DNA of 64,000 nt from Excoecaria cochinchinensis. Lineage: Eukaryota > Streptophyta > Magnoliopsida > Malpighiales > Euphorbiaceae. Every line of letters starts with the position of its first letter. Positions within the stretch are counted from its first letter, which is position 1. The position numbers and the translations under genes are program-made. The notes below the pieces were generated by a model. It worked only from the letters and a program-made list of their open reading frames with translations. It was not told the origin of the DNA and did not search any database. The DNA is taken from NCBI GenBank assembly GCA_947683425.1, contig CANTUQ010000014.1, positions 496,001 through 560,000 on the forward strand, in the 5' to 3' direction. Below are positions 10,867-22,527 of the stretch, piece after piece.

Positions 10867-12948
10867 ACCTTAGGATTATCTTTATCTTTTATGTTTTGGG
10901 TTTGCCTGCAGTTCAAAGATGCGAATAACGGGTATCACATTTATACCCCTGTGGTACTGTAATTTCATTATATCCATGGATACACATATACACATTTGTA
11001 CCCAAGGTACAGTAACTCAATAAGATCAATATTCCACATTAAAGAATCCAGTAAGGATTTATTTCACATTGTGATTCCAGAGGAATCGAACGCATTGGGC
11101 TACAACACTTGACCCTATAGGCATGCGTATCTATCCACTACTTGACTCACAGTCTAAAGTTGATTAATTTAATTATTGATTTCATAGTTGTTAATTTCAA
11201 TAGTACTTATATAAACCACATCAAATTCTTCACTTTGCATAATTACAAAACATTAACAAGCCACATTATTCTTTTACACATCTTATAACTCTTGAATAAC
11301 TTGTAATTAGGTCATTAACCAACAAGCATTTGCATTCTTTAATCATCATATTTATATGTATATTTGCTTCATATAACCTTGATATCATGCTCATGTAAAA
11401 TAGTCACAAGCTTGGTCAAAAGCCACACAATTAACAAACCAAAATAATTTAGAGTTACTTGCTAAAACGGGGTACCTCACTGTCACAACCAGTTTGGTTG
11501 TCACCGTGATATACTGAGGTCTTTAAAACAAAAAGGAAGCCACGATTCCTCACGGTCACAACAAATTTGGTTGCCACCGTGACATAACAAGCACTTCCAA
11601 AGCAGAATGCAAAATGAGGTATCTCACGGTCACAACCAATTTAGTTGTCACCATGACATACCAAAATACCCAAATTGAATGTAGAAACGAGGTATCTCAT
11701 AGTCACAACCAATTTGGTTGTCATGGTGAGATACAACACACTTGCATGAAGAATGCACACTTTGGCACCTCACGATCACAACCAATTTGGTTGTCACCGT
11801 GACATGCCAAACTCAGTCAGGCAGAATGGTATTCCTACTTACCTCACGGTTACAACCAATTTGGTTATCACCGTGACCTATGCAAAAATATCAAAACTCA
11901 GCTGTGTTTTACCTAAGCACAGCTGTGTTCTCGGCGTCAATTCTCATATCCCTTTTAAGACCTCAAAACCAATCCCCTTTCTATCATTCAAGCCAACACA
12001 TTCTTTAACAACATAATAACCAACACATACCTGATTTCCTCTAAGCCAAACTCATCCAAATGTATAGAATTTAACACATACATAAACTCAATACTCAACA
12101 TTCTATTCAAATATCATAAATACAACAATAGTCTCTAGCCTAATCCTCAAGATACAATTTTCGATCTTTAAACCTAATCAACACATTCATTCATATCTTT
12201 CTGGATTCCTACTACCAATTAGTTCATGCTTAGTCAAATTATACAAGCAAAATACAAAACACCCCAATACACTTTTAGGGTTAGTTCCCTAACCTCGTCG
12301 CCTATGCTCCTATTATTCTCTAAGCACTTACTTCTCCGATTTTTGCTTTACCCTTGTCTTGCTTTGTTCCTTCCACTACAAATCCCAGTCTAATTTCCAG
12401 AATTGAAACACAAAATCAGCTTCCACACCCATTTAAAATTAAAGGAACAAGAAGAGAAGATGAAGAGTAAACCAACTAAACCACTTACCTTTCAATTTCC
12501 ACTTCTTAATTCTTTGATCAATATAGCAAAACTCATGCAACCAAAGGAAAGAATTCTAAAGAAAGACACATGGCAAGAAGGGTAGAAAAATAGAATTGAG
12601 AGAGATAAAGATAGCTGGAAACACATGCAATACAATGATCTTTCTCTCTCCACCTAAAGCTTATATTGCATGCAAAGGAAGAAGTGTCAATTTCCTCGGC
12701 TCACACGTGGACTCCACCATAACTCCCTTAATCCAAATATGATTTAGTTAAGCATCATTAATATTAATTAATCCTTACTAAATGATGTCATGCACAATAG
12801 CCAATATGCCACTTGGCTTTCTTTTGGTTATTCAATCAAGTCCTCCCTTAACTTACTTTTAGGTTCTAAATTAGCATACTCAATGCAACCAAACTCACCT
12901 ATCTTAATTTAAGCCAATTACACCTAGGGTACATTTTTAACCATTATA
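10867..12948 (-). repeat. Element A: 5' LTR, lacking its last ~0.7 kb
   Basis: This is the reverse complement of B's LTR (20218-22918) over about 2.08 kb. It starts at 12948 (TATAATGG for TGTGATGG) and ends at about 10867 in sequence equal to B near 22230. The final ~690 bp of the LTR, the primer site and the first ~90 gag codons are missing. The deletion boundary falls where LTR and gag share TTGG-TG-GT, so microhomology is plausible. Six palindromic units lie at 11474-11890. Confidence 0.85.
11474..11935. repeat. Palindromic unit array in A LTR (GTCACAACC / GGTTGTCACC type)
   Basis: Six units start near 11474, 11548, 11624, 11694, 11767 and 11843, each about 40 bp and spaced 70-76 bp. A unit has arms TCACGGTCACAACC and GGTTGTCACCGTGA around a central AATT-like core, so each forms a long hairpin. 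Two CACAGCTGTG-containing palindromes follow (about 11900-11930). B carries the matching array at 21239-21625 in the other orientation. Confidence 0.85.
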
Positions 12949-13151
12949 AGCAGCATTTGAGAATTGTGCTTTAGACATTACAGGAACATCAGTTATATGC
13001 CAAGTTGAGTAAGTGTTAGTTCTGGTTGCGAGAGGTATCTTTTCTGGGGCATGGGATATCTTCTGAAGGTATTCAGGTGGATCCAGCTAAGATCGAAGCT
13101 ATTGTGAATTGGAACCCACCTAGAAATGTGCTAGAAATTCGCTGCTTCCTA
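12949..13151 (+). pseudogene. Element B: RT fragment left of the CACTA insertion
   Basis: The plus strand reads HLRIVL, then [32 protein letters not shown] and NVLEIRCFL, the end of the Tekay RT domain. It begins exactly at the terminus of A's LTR (12948), so B's upstream half should lie beyond the left edge of the window, displaced by A. The candidate target duplication for A is AGCAG (12949-12953). The frame continues at 18156 after removal of the CACTA element and its CTA duplication. Confidence 0.88.
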
Positions 13152-13169
13152 CACTACAAGAAATTTGAC

Positions 13170-13960
13170 TTTTTGTGACAAATTTTTTAATGACGCATAA
13201 AATTTTGTCACGAATTATAACTTACAACAACGAATTTTTTAAAATGTCACCATACTATTTATTACTGTGACGAAATTATCTTGCGTCATTTTATATTTTA
13301 AATATCGTCACTAAAAGATTAATTTTGTGACGAAAAGATATATATTTCGTCATGGTTTATTTAGGAGAGATAATTTCCCACCATTTTTTTGGAGGGAAAA
13401 AAATATAATGACAAAATAATAACTTATTGCAACGTATAAAATCGTTACAAAAAAATTATTTTTCATGACGAATTATTTTTGTCATAATTAAATAAATTAG
13501 TGATAATAAAATAATTTTGTCACAAATAACATATCGGCATAAAAAAATATTATATTTATGACAAATAAATATATCACAAAAAATGAATATACTGTGACGA
13601 GGTACAATTTCGTCACCTTTGATATAAAGGAAAAATTTTCAATCTTTTTCTTTTGGCCAAAAAAAAATATAACGAAAAAATTTACTATTTGCGACATATA
13701 AATTCGTCATGAAATACTTATTATTTTTTGACAATAATTATTTTTGCCACAATTTAATGAATTAATGACGATAAAATTATTTCATCACAATAATGTTATT
13801 TATGATAAATAAATATGTTACAAAAAAGGAATATATTATGACGAAATACAATTTCGTCACCAATACAATCAATTAATGATAATAATATTCTTTCGTAACA
13901 GTTGATTGTAATGCTAATATATGACAAAGAAATTATGTGATGCAGCGAAAGTATAATGAA
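13170..13960. repeat. CACTA left subterminal motif array
   Basis: TGACGAAAT, ATTTCGTCA and degenerate forms (GTGACAAA, TTTTGTCAC) recur every 20-60 bp in both orientations in AT-rich DNA. Subterminal arrays of this kind are the binding region for the CACTA TnpA-type protein in known families; binding here is inferred. Confidence 0.75.
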
Positions 13961-14439
13961 AATCATATTTTATTCAAAATTCCAAGTCCCCTTTCAAAAG
14001 TAGGGTAAACAATAATTTATATTAAAAAATTAATAAAATTAAGAAAATACACCCTAAACTTTAAATTGAAAAACGAAAGCCTAAACGTTATTTTTAACGA
14101 CTCAAATTAGCTATTACAGGGGGCTACGTGTAACGTCCTGAAAATTTTGACGTTGTGAATAGTGTTTTGATAGGTCAAAATTTTATCGAAAGATAATTTT
14201 TGACACATAAGAGGTGTAATTTTCTTTAAAACTACATAATTTAATTATTCAAATAAATTTTAGATAAGTATATATATATATATATAAATATATATGTATG
14301 TTTACATGTAAATGGGCAAATAAAAGTAATTATAATATGTGATAATTTTTATGGGTCTAGAATTATCTGGACAAGTGAGATTTAGCTTGAATTATTGGGT
14401 ATATTGAGAAACAAAAAGAAAAGAAAGGGAGGGATATGA

Positions 14440-14940
14440 ACAGGGGAGATCGGTGAAAGAGAGGGAGAAAGAGAGGGAGACGGCGAAAGGGGGCAAGGAG
14501 GCTAGCGGCGGTCGGTGGCGAGCAACCGGTCCCCTCGCAACGCCGATCCCGACTTCTTTTCCCCATCGCGACGTCGCTATTCCAGGAGAGCAGGAGGAAA
14601 ACCGCGAGCTTCTCCGGCATTTTTTGGCCAGCTCCAGCGGCGAACGATGACACGAAAGGCACGATGGGACTCCTGGCAGGCAGACGAACCTCCCGGTGGC
14701 CATGGATCCTCCTCACTCGCCGGCGATGAGCAGATTGGTGATGGGTTGAACTTAAGCTCCCGATGGCAATTCCGGCTAGATGGCGCGACGGGTCGGCATG
14801 TGACCACTAGAAAAGAAGCCCCAATGCTTCATGCTCCCCCCTGGTGGTTTCGGTGCCTCAGGTGGAGCTCCGTTGAGGCTCCGACGACGGTGAAGGGACC
14901 AAAATATGCAGAAATCTTGTATGTGGCTGCTAAATTTACT
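14440..14940. other. GC-rich island with overlapping open frames on both strands
   Basis: A 0.5 kb section, far richer in G+C than the surrounding CACTA interior, has open frames up to 145 codons (plus, 14515-14952) and 117 codons (minus, 14363-14716). None shows a family I recognise. Opposing open frames here follow from base composition and give no support for a gene. It may be LTR leader sequence or a captured host fragment. Confidence 0.4.
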
Positions 14941-15942
14941 TTTCTAACATGATTTTTATTCAACTAAATTGTTTTAGAGAAAGTTTATGATCTGTGTTGT
15001 GTATGTTTAGTGTTATAATTCAGTTGGTTGGTTATTAACGCTTGATTATTGCTTGGATTGTTAGTTTATGTGTAGAAGAGTAGGAATTCTTGAGTATGGA
15101 ATCTGTACAGATAGTCGATCAGGAAATCTCCTATATTGTGTTCTATGTTTTATTCAATTAGTGACTCTTAATTGTTAATAGGGTATAATATTAAAATGGT
15201 GTTTAGGTATGTAGAAAATTATAAGATGTAGAAGCTATGTAAGATTGTGATTTTAGTGAATTTATGCTTGAAATGAAAAATAAATAAAAATAATTGATGA
15301 TAGTTAGAGGACTAGGGATGTTCAAATGGATATTAGATACTTAACTTATTTACTTTATGTGGAATTCACATTATCCATATAAGTATACTAAGCTATAAAA
15401 AAATGAAATTAAGTGTATATATATATTAAACTAGGATGGAATTTATCATGAAGAAAATGATTTAAAGTAAGTGAATAAGATTTAATAAGGAAGTATACAG
15501 TGAAAGGGGACTAAATTGTAGAAGTTTTCTCTCAAATAGCTGTTAGCATGGTGTCTATTTTGGGTTCGTAAGCTGGCAAATTCACCCTGCAGATCACCCT
15601 CTTTTCTTGTGAAAATATAATGGCATAAAATAAGTTATATTAATTGTTTGAAATTTATAAAAATTCGACAAGAGTATTGAAATATTGAGAGGATGTTGTT
15701 ACTTGTTATATTATTATTACCATTGGCATGATCATTTATTTATTCTACTTGACTATATGTGAGCTTATAAATAGAATGCTAATTTCTATAATATTCATAG
15801 ATTTAATATTTATATTTTCATTTTTTTAATTACATTGAGCGGGGGCTGATCTTTGAATTTTAAATTGATTAGAAAAATAGTACGTTTGAATTACGTATGA
15901 TTTTCATTTAATAGATATTACAATAGTTTTAACTATTTTATA

Positions 15943-16189
15943 CTCCCTCCATTCCTAAATACTAGTCACTTTTATTTTTTTCACAATAATTAAGAAATAT
16001 TAATTAGTTTTGAATTTAGAAAAAAATTGAGTGATTCAATGCAAAAAAATGAATCTAATTAGTCAATTTTTATTGAAAATGAAAATTAAATTGGAAAGAG
16101 AAAATTAATTGTATTGAAAATCTAAAAGTGACAGATAAATGGAATTTGAATTTTTGTCAAAAGTGACAGATATTAAGGAACGGAGGGAG
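15943..16189. mobile_element. Stowaway-like MITE
   Basis: Terminal inverted repeats CTCCCTCCATTCCTAAATA (left) and, inverted, CTCCCTCCGTTCCTTAATA (right) extend into a shared TGTCACTTTT-like stretch. The element is 247 bp, AT-rich and noncoding. It is flanked by TA on both sides (15941-15942 and 16190-16191), the Tc1/mariner-type duplication of Stowaway. It lies within the CACTA interior and so inserted later than that DNA was acquired. Confidence 0.88.
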
Positions 16190-17519
16190 TATTTTTTTAA
16201 AAAAAGAACAATATGCTAGTTTAGATTTGAATAGGAGTTTTTAGATTGGAATTTTTCCATCACTTATAAAAAAAAAGTCTTAATAGTTTTATCATTTATG
16301 TAAACAGAATTTGCATTGTATTATAAAGCCATAATGGAATTAGATGGTAAGTGAATGAATTAGAGAAATTAAGTGTAGTTAATAAATAATGAGTATAGTT
16401 AAGTATACCTGAAGATAATTATAATAATAAAATTAATTAAATTGTTAAGAAAATTAGAGTTTCTGGTCATAAACAAATTAATTGGGTTATACACGTTTAA
16501 AAGGGGAAATTTATAAACAGAATTGGACTAGTGAAATGTAGTGAATACTTGTATAAACAATAATATATATAATTAGTAAGATATGAAATAAACTTAGTTT
16601 GATGAAATAAAATGAAGGTGGTTCGGAATGGGAAGAAAAAAGTGGTGTCTGAATGTATACTTGTATATACGAGGTATATTATGATTGTTAAGGCATTTTA
16701 ATTGTATATATATGTGATTAATGGCATGTTGTGAAGATAAATTAGTGAAATGTGGTAATTAAATGGAGTGGTATGAGATAATGATAACTTGTGTTACTGG
16801 GATTATTTCTGACATTATGGATCGAAATATATATCGACATTATCTTAAATTATTTATAGCTGATAGTTTTGATGTATTAATATTGTACTTTTGTATAATT
16901 GAATTCAGTATTGAAAGTAGATGATATAAGTATATTATAATATATGGTGTGTGTGAGATTGAACTTAAATTGGAGGATGGGCAAACTTGTGTTAGAGTTT
17001 GAATTGAAGCAAGGTGAATGAATATATGATTATTTGAAGTGTAAAGATTTTATTGTTTACAGGGGGATAGGCAATATTATAGAAGAAATTTTGCCGAAAT
17101 TTCAGTAGAATTAAGTGACATATTTGTAATTTGATTGAATGAATAGTAAAACTAAATAGCTATAGGGCAGATGGGTATAGTGAAAGGATAAAAAAAAATA
17201 ATTACTCGAATTTCGCAACAATCTTAAGAGTAGTTTAAGACAATCAAGTAATTGTGCAGTAACGTTGGAACCGCAGTGTGTGTATAGATTAAGAATGTTA
17301 CATGATTGGGTTTTTTTTATCTAATATATGATTTTTTTTTTTGCAGGAACATGATGCAAATTTTGAAGTTTCAATAGATTTTATTTTTGGATTAGGATGC
17401 AAATTTAATTTTTTGCATTAGGTAGTATGTTTTTATTTAATTAATCTTTTATTTGAATAAATACATTATATTAGATTTTCTTTAGAAATTTAATTGGTTG
17501 TATAACATTAAATTTAAAA

Positions 17520-18140
17520 TGTGTCATTTTTAATACAACGCATATATAACAAGTATATTTATCATAATTTGTTGACTTGTTAGTTCATAAATGACGATAT
17601 AATGTTTACAATTACGATATTAATATTGTAATAAAAAAATATAATTTAATGACACTAAAAAATTGTCACTAAAACTATTTTTTGTGAGAATTATTTTTGT
17701 CTGTATTTATGTCACTAATTTGTAAAATAATATGACGATTTATATTCATTATTAATATATATTAATTTAATGACGAAATCATTTTCATCACTTAAAGTAT
17801 TAGAAGTAGAGTTTCGTCATTAAAAATGTTTAATTTCGTGATGAATTTTAAATTTGTCATAAAAAATGCCAATCTTTTGTGACGATAAATAATATAATGT
17901 GACGAAATATAATTTTATTTATGACATAATTTTTGTCATGAAAAGTAAGAAATAGAGATGACGATAATCATTTTTGTCACAAAAAATGATACTTACAGTG
18001 ACAAATAACTAAATTGTCACGTAAACTTTTATGTTACGTGCATACCGTTACGTTCTCTGTGACAATAAAAATTCGTCGCCTTATCTTTTCAGCTACAAAA
18101 AATGACTTTTTCATGACAATTTTTTGCGTCATAAAAAGTG
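17520..18140. repeat. CACTA right subterminal motif array
   Basis: This is the counterpart of the left array: TGACGAAAT, TTTCGTCA, TTTTTGTCAC and GTGACAAAT motifs in both orientations over about 0.6 kb, ending in the terminal repeat. Motif density rises toward the end of the element. Confidence 0.72.
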
Positions 18141-18155
18141 TAATTTCTTGTAGTG

Positions 18156-20217
18156 CTAGGGCTGGCTGGATATTATAGAAGATTTGTGAAAGGCTTTTCG
18201 GTGATAGCTTCGCCATTGACATGGTTGCTTCAAAAAGGAGTTAAATTTGAGTGGTCAGAAAAGTGTCAAGCGAGTTTTAATCAGCTGAAGGGGATGCTAG
18301 TGGAAGCACCATTTGGTAAAGAATATATTTTGTACAGTGATGCCTCTGGTATAGGTTTGGATTGTGTGTTAATGCAAGATGGGAAGGTAATAGCTTATAC
18401 CTCCAGGCAACTGAAATCGCATGAGCAGAATTACCCGACTCATTATCTGGAACTGGCGGCAGTAGTGTTCGCTTTAAAGATTTAGCGACATTACTTGTAT
18501 GGTGAGAAGTGTAAAATTTACACTGACCATAAAAGCTTGAAGTATTTGTTAAACCAAAATGAATTGAACTTGAGATAGCATAGATGGCTTGAGTTGTTTA
18601 AAGATTATAACTGCATTGTGGATTATCATCCGGGTAAAGCTAATGTAGTGGCTGATGCGTTAAGTAGAAAATCTGTTTCAGCATTGTAGTTAAGGTCAGT
18701 GAGATGGAGATTCACTCCAGATGGTGCATTGCTAGCTCAATTGAAAGTAAGATTGGTATTAAAGGATGAATTGTTAGCTGCACAAAGGAATGATTCCAGA
18801 TTGTAACGGGCTCTGCAGTTGGTTAGAAATGGTGACAAGACTGACTACACAGTGGATGAGAATGGAGTGTTACTTTATAAGAATCGAGTATGTGTGGCAA
18901 GTGATAAGGAGTTGAGGAAGAGATTGATGTATGAGGCTTATAATATTGTTTTTACTATGCATCCAGGTGGGAACAAAATGTATCAGGATTTGAAGCAGCT
19001 GTATTGGTGGCTAGGTATGAAGAAGGATATAGTAGGCTATATGTCTAAGTGTTTGACATGTCAGCAAGTGAAGGCTTAACATCAAGTTCCACATGGGTTA
19101 TTGAATCCTCTTTCCATTCCACAATGGAAATGGGACAACATTAACATTGATTTTGTTTCTAGACTGCCTTTGACTTACAAGCAGCATGATGCAATATGGG
19201 TAATAGTGGATAGATTTTCAAAGTCAGCTCACTTTATACTTGTTCGAATGGATTATTCAATGGATCGATTAACGTAATTGTGTGTGAAGGAGATTGTTCG
19301 AATGCATGGTGTACCCCTATCGATAGTCTTGGATAGAGATCCAAGATTCACTTCCATGTTTTGGAAGAGTTTACAGGCTGCATTGGGTACGAAGTTGAAT
19401 TTCAGTACTGCATTTCATCCGCAGACCGATGGACAACTGAAAAGGGTTATTCAAGTATTGGAAGACTTAATGCGAGCTTGTGTTCTGGACTTTTCAGAGA
19501 ATTGGGATAAGTATCTCCCACTCATGGAATTTACTTATAACAACAGTTATCAAACAAGTGTTGGCATGGCACCATATGAAGTCTTATATAGAAGGAAGTG
19601 TCGTATGCCGATTTGCTGGATAGAATTGGGTGAACACAGAATTGTTAGACCAAAATTGGTATGAGATATTGAAGAGAAAGCAAAGCTTATACAGTAGCTA
19701 CTGAAAGCAGCCAGTAACAAACATAAGTCTTATGCGGATTTGAAAAGAAGGGACATTGAATTTGAAATAGGTGACAAAGTGTTTTTAAAAGTGTCTCCTT
19801 GGAGGAAGGTATTGAGGTTTGGCAAGAAAGGGAAATTGAGTCCAAGGTTCATTGGACAATATGAAGTGTTAGATAGAGTTAGTTCAGTGGCTTATCGGTT
19901 GGCATTGCCTCCGGCTTTATCTAAGCTTCCATGTGTCTATGTTGAGGAGGTACCGATCAGATGAATCTCATGTGTTACCTGTGCAAGAAGTGGAAGTTCA
20001 ACTAGGTTTTTCTTATGATGAGAAACCAAAGGAAATTCTGGCAAGGGAGTAAGGCAGCTTCACAATAAACAAATTCCACTTGTGAAAGTGCTTTGGCAAC
20101 ACCATGGAGTAGAAGAGGCAACATGGGAGCCTGAAGCTGCTGTGCCGGATCAGGATCCTCACTTATTTGACTCAGGTATGAATTTTGTGGGCGAAATTAT
20201 TTTTAGGAGGGGAGAGT
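18156..20217 (+). pseudogene. Element B: RT end, RNase H, integrase and chromodomain remnant
   Basis: The plus strand continues B from [21 protein letters not shown]. RNase H (LYSDASGIG at about 18340), the integrase zinc-binding segment ([26 protein letters not shown] near 19060), the catalytic core ([11 protein letters not shown] near 19335, then [10 protein letters not shown]) and the GPY/F-like IGQYEVLDRV follow. One frame holds for about 1.8 kb but carries roughly eight stops (for example 18483, 18688, 18804, 19077). About 11 bases are missing near 19927, after LSKLP, shifting the chromodomain part ([21 protein letters not shown]) to another frame. The Asp opening the core appears intact (INIDFVS). 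Not functional. Confidence 0.9.
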
Positions 20218-21238
20218 TGTGATGGCCAAAAATGTACCCTAGTTGTAATTGGTATAATTGGATAAACTAAGGGTGTAATGTGGATTTGATTGTAATAAAA
20301 GAAGGACCTAATTGAGAAACTAGAGGAAATAAAAGAAGGACCTAATTGAGAAACTAGAGGAAAGTTAAGTGGCCAAGTTGTAAGTTTGCATCATTAAGCT
20401 AATTGTGGATTAATTAATACTTAAGTGGAGATTAAGTAGATGAATTGAGTGGCAAATTTGCTATAGGTGGAATCCGGGTGGCACTTCATTGTGCTGCCAC
20501 CACCACTATCTACATGCATATAAATAGAATTGAGGAGAGAGAAAAGGGGCCACTACTTGCTTGAAGTTCGGCCATTCTGTCTTTCATCAATTTCTGCTTC
20601 TTCTTCATTCTTCTTCCATTGATTTCATGAATTCTGTTATAGTAATCAAGTTAATTGAAGGGTAGGCTAAGTTGTTGCATTTACAAGGTAAGTGGTTATT
20701 TGTAATTCATCTTCTACTCTTTCTTGTTTTGGTTTGATGTGGATTGAGGATTAATGAATTGTGTCCAATTCTGAAAATTAGAATGGTATTTGTAGAGGAA
20801 GGAGTAAAGAAAGACAAGGGAAAAGCAAAAATCAGAAAAGCAAGTGCTCAGTGAATATTAGGAGCATAGGCGACGAGGTTTGGGAACTAACCCTGTGTGT
20901 GTAATGGCATGATTGCATTTGCTTGTGTAATTTGATTAAACATGAACTAAAATTGGTAATTGGAATTCCTAATGACATGAATGAATGAGTTGATTAGGTT
21001 TAAAGACCAGAAGTTTGTATCTTATGGAATAGGCTAGAGGCTACTGTTGTGTTTATGATATTTGAATGGAATAGTATTGAGCTTATGTATGTGTTAAATT
21101 TTATGCATATTGGAAGAGATTGGCTTAGTGGAAATCAGGTATGTGTTGGTTGTTATATTGTTGAAGAATGTGTTGGTTTGAATGACAAAGAGGAAGTGAG
21201 CTTTGAGGTCTTGAGAGGGATATAAGAATTGAGACAGA

Positions 21239-21625
21239 GTGCACAGCTGTGCTTTGGTATAACACAGCTGTGTTTTGGTGTTTTTTCATAGGTCACGGTG
21301 ACACCCAAAATGGTTGTGACCGTGAGGTATGCAGGAACTCCATTCTACCTGACTGAGCATGGCATGTCACGGTGACAACCAAAATGGTTGTGACCATGAG
21401 GTGCCAAAGTTTGCATTCTACCCGCAAGTGTGATGTATCTCACGGTGACAACCAAAATGGTTGTGACCGTGAGATACCTCATTTTGCATTCTGTTTTGGG
21501 AGTGCATGGTATGTCACGGTAGTAACCAAACTGGTTATGAGCGTGAGGTACCTTAGCTTGTATTCTATTTTGAAGACCTCAGTATGTCATGGTGACAACC
21601 AAATTGGTTGTGACCATGAGGTACC
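21239..21625. repeat. Palindromic unit array in B LTR (GGTGACAACC / GGTTGTGACC type)
   Basis: Five units begin near 21291, 21363, 21437, 21508 and 21585, preceded by two CACAGCTGTG-type palindromes (21241-21275). Unit spacing is 71-77 bp, like the A array. Arms CACGGTGACAACC and GGTTGTGACCGTG pair; the cores vary (AAAATG, AAACTG, AAATTG). Substitutions are often mirrored imperfectly, for example ATGG opposite CCAT at 21585. Confidence 0.87.
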
Positions 21626-22478
21626 CTGTTTTGGCAAGTAACCCTTATTTATTTTTGTTTGTTAATAGTGTGGCTCTTAACCAAGCTTGTGGCTATTTTA
21701 TATGAGCATGATATAAAAGTTATATGAAGCTAATATACATATAAATATGATGATTAAAGAATGCAAATACTTGTTGGTTAATGGTTTAATTACAAGTTAT
21801 CCAAGAGTTATAAGATATAGAAAAGAATAATGTGGATTTGTTAATGCTTTTTTTTTAAATATGCGAAGTGAAGAATTTGGTGTTGTTTTATGTATGTGCT
21901 ATTGGAATTAACAACTATGAAACCAATAATGAAATTAATTAACTTTAGCCTGCGAGTCAAGTAGTGGATAGATAGGCATGCCTATAGGGTAAGTGCTGTA
22001 GCCCAATGTGTCCGATTCCTTTGGAATCATAATGCGAAATAAATCCTTGCTGGATTCTTTAATGTGGAATGTTGATCTTATTGAGTTATTGTACATTAGG
22101 GTACAAATTTGTATATGTGTATCCACGGATACAATGAAATTATAGTACCTCAGGAGTACCAATGTGATACCCGTTATCTGCGTCTTTTAACTACAGGCAA
22201 ACCTAAACATAAAAGATAAAGATAATCTTAATGGTTAAGTTGGTGTGTGAATGCTTTGTATTTAACAAATCTATACCAACCTATGTATGCTTTTCAGACA
22301 TGTGATTAAGTGGTTGTATATGCCAATTAATGCATGCTTTAGGAAAATATGAATAAATGACAATGCTATGAGTGAAATGATATATAAATGTTTTAGACTT
22401 GTAGGTCTAAGCATGATCTAGTATGATGCATGTTTAATATTAATGCTATGTTTGATCCGGTATGTTATGTATGTGTTG

Positions 22479-22527
22479 CCCACTAAGCCTTATCGCTTAG
22501 CACGGGTTCTTTCTGATCCGTGTAGGT
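22479..22527 (+). other. Twin stem-loop module, B LTR
   Basis: Stem 1 is CTAAGCC-TTAT-CGCTTAG with one mismatch. Stem 2 is CACGG with CCGTG around a 12-base loop. GTAGGT follows. It lies about 390 bp before the LTR end, as in C. Confidence 0.8.

Larger units (their letters stand above)
14129..17302 (+). repeat. Possible solo LTR nested in the CACTA element
   Basis: The block opens with TGTAACGTCC and closes with GTTACA, matching the termini of Tekay-type LTRs here (TGTAAC...GTTACA), and at 3.17 kb is a plausible LTR size. A GA-rich tract (about 14400-14480) followed by a GC-rich section is common in long chromovirus LTRs. Against this, the flanking pentamers CTACG and TGATT do not match, and neither the twin hairpin nor the palindromic cluster of the other LTRs is seen. 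It could instead be original CACTA interior. Confidence 0.35.
13152..18155. mobile_element. CACTA (En/Spm-like) transposon, non-autonomous
   Basis: The ends are CACTACAAGAAAT at 13152 and its inverse, ATTTCTTGTAGTG, at 18155, the canonical CACTA terminal inverted repeat. The target duplication CTA flanks it (13149-13151 and 18156-18158) and the interrupted RT frame rejoins across it (RCFL to GLAGYY). Length is 5004 bp. Subterminal zones (about 13170-13960 and 17520-18140) are full of TGACGAAA/TTTCGTCA motifs in both orientations, probably transposase-binding sites. No transposase domain is recognisable in six frames, so it would need a helper. The middle holds a MITE and an LTR-like block. 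Confidence 0.92.

Noticed and set aside
1..13010. One 13 kb palindrome formed by the RT pieces at both ends
   Set aside because: Only about 60 bp at the ends match; they come from two elements (A minus, B plus) and the window edge happens to fall at the same codon.
14129..17302. Confident call of a solo LTR in the CACTA element
   Set aside because: Termini fit, but flanking pentamers differ and none of the LTR modules of this window is present; kept only as a low-confidence feature.
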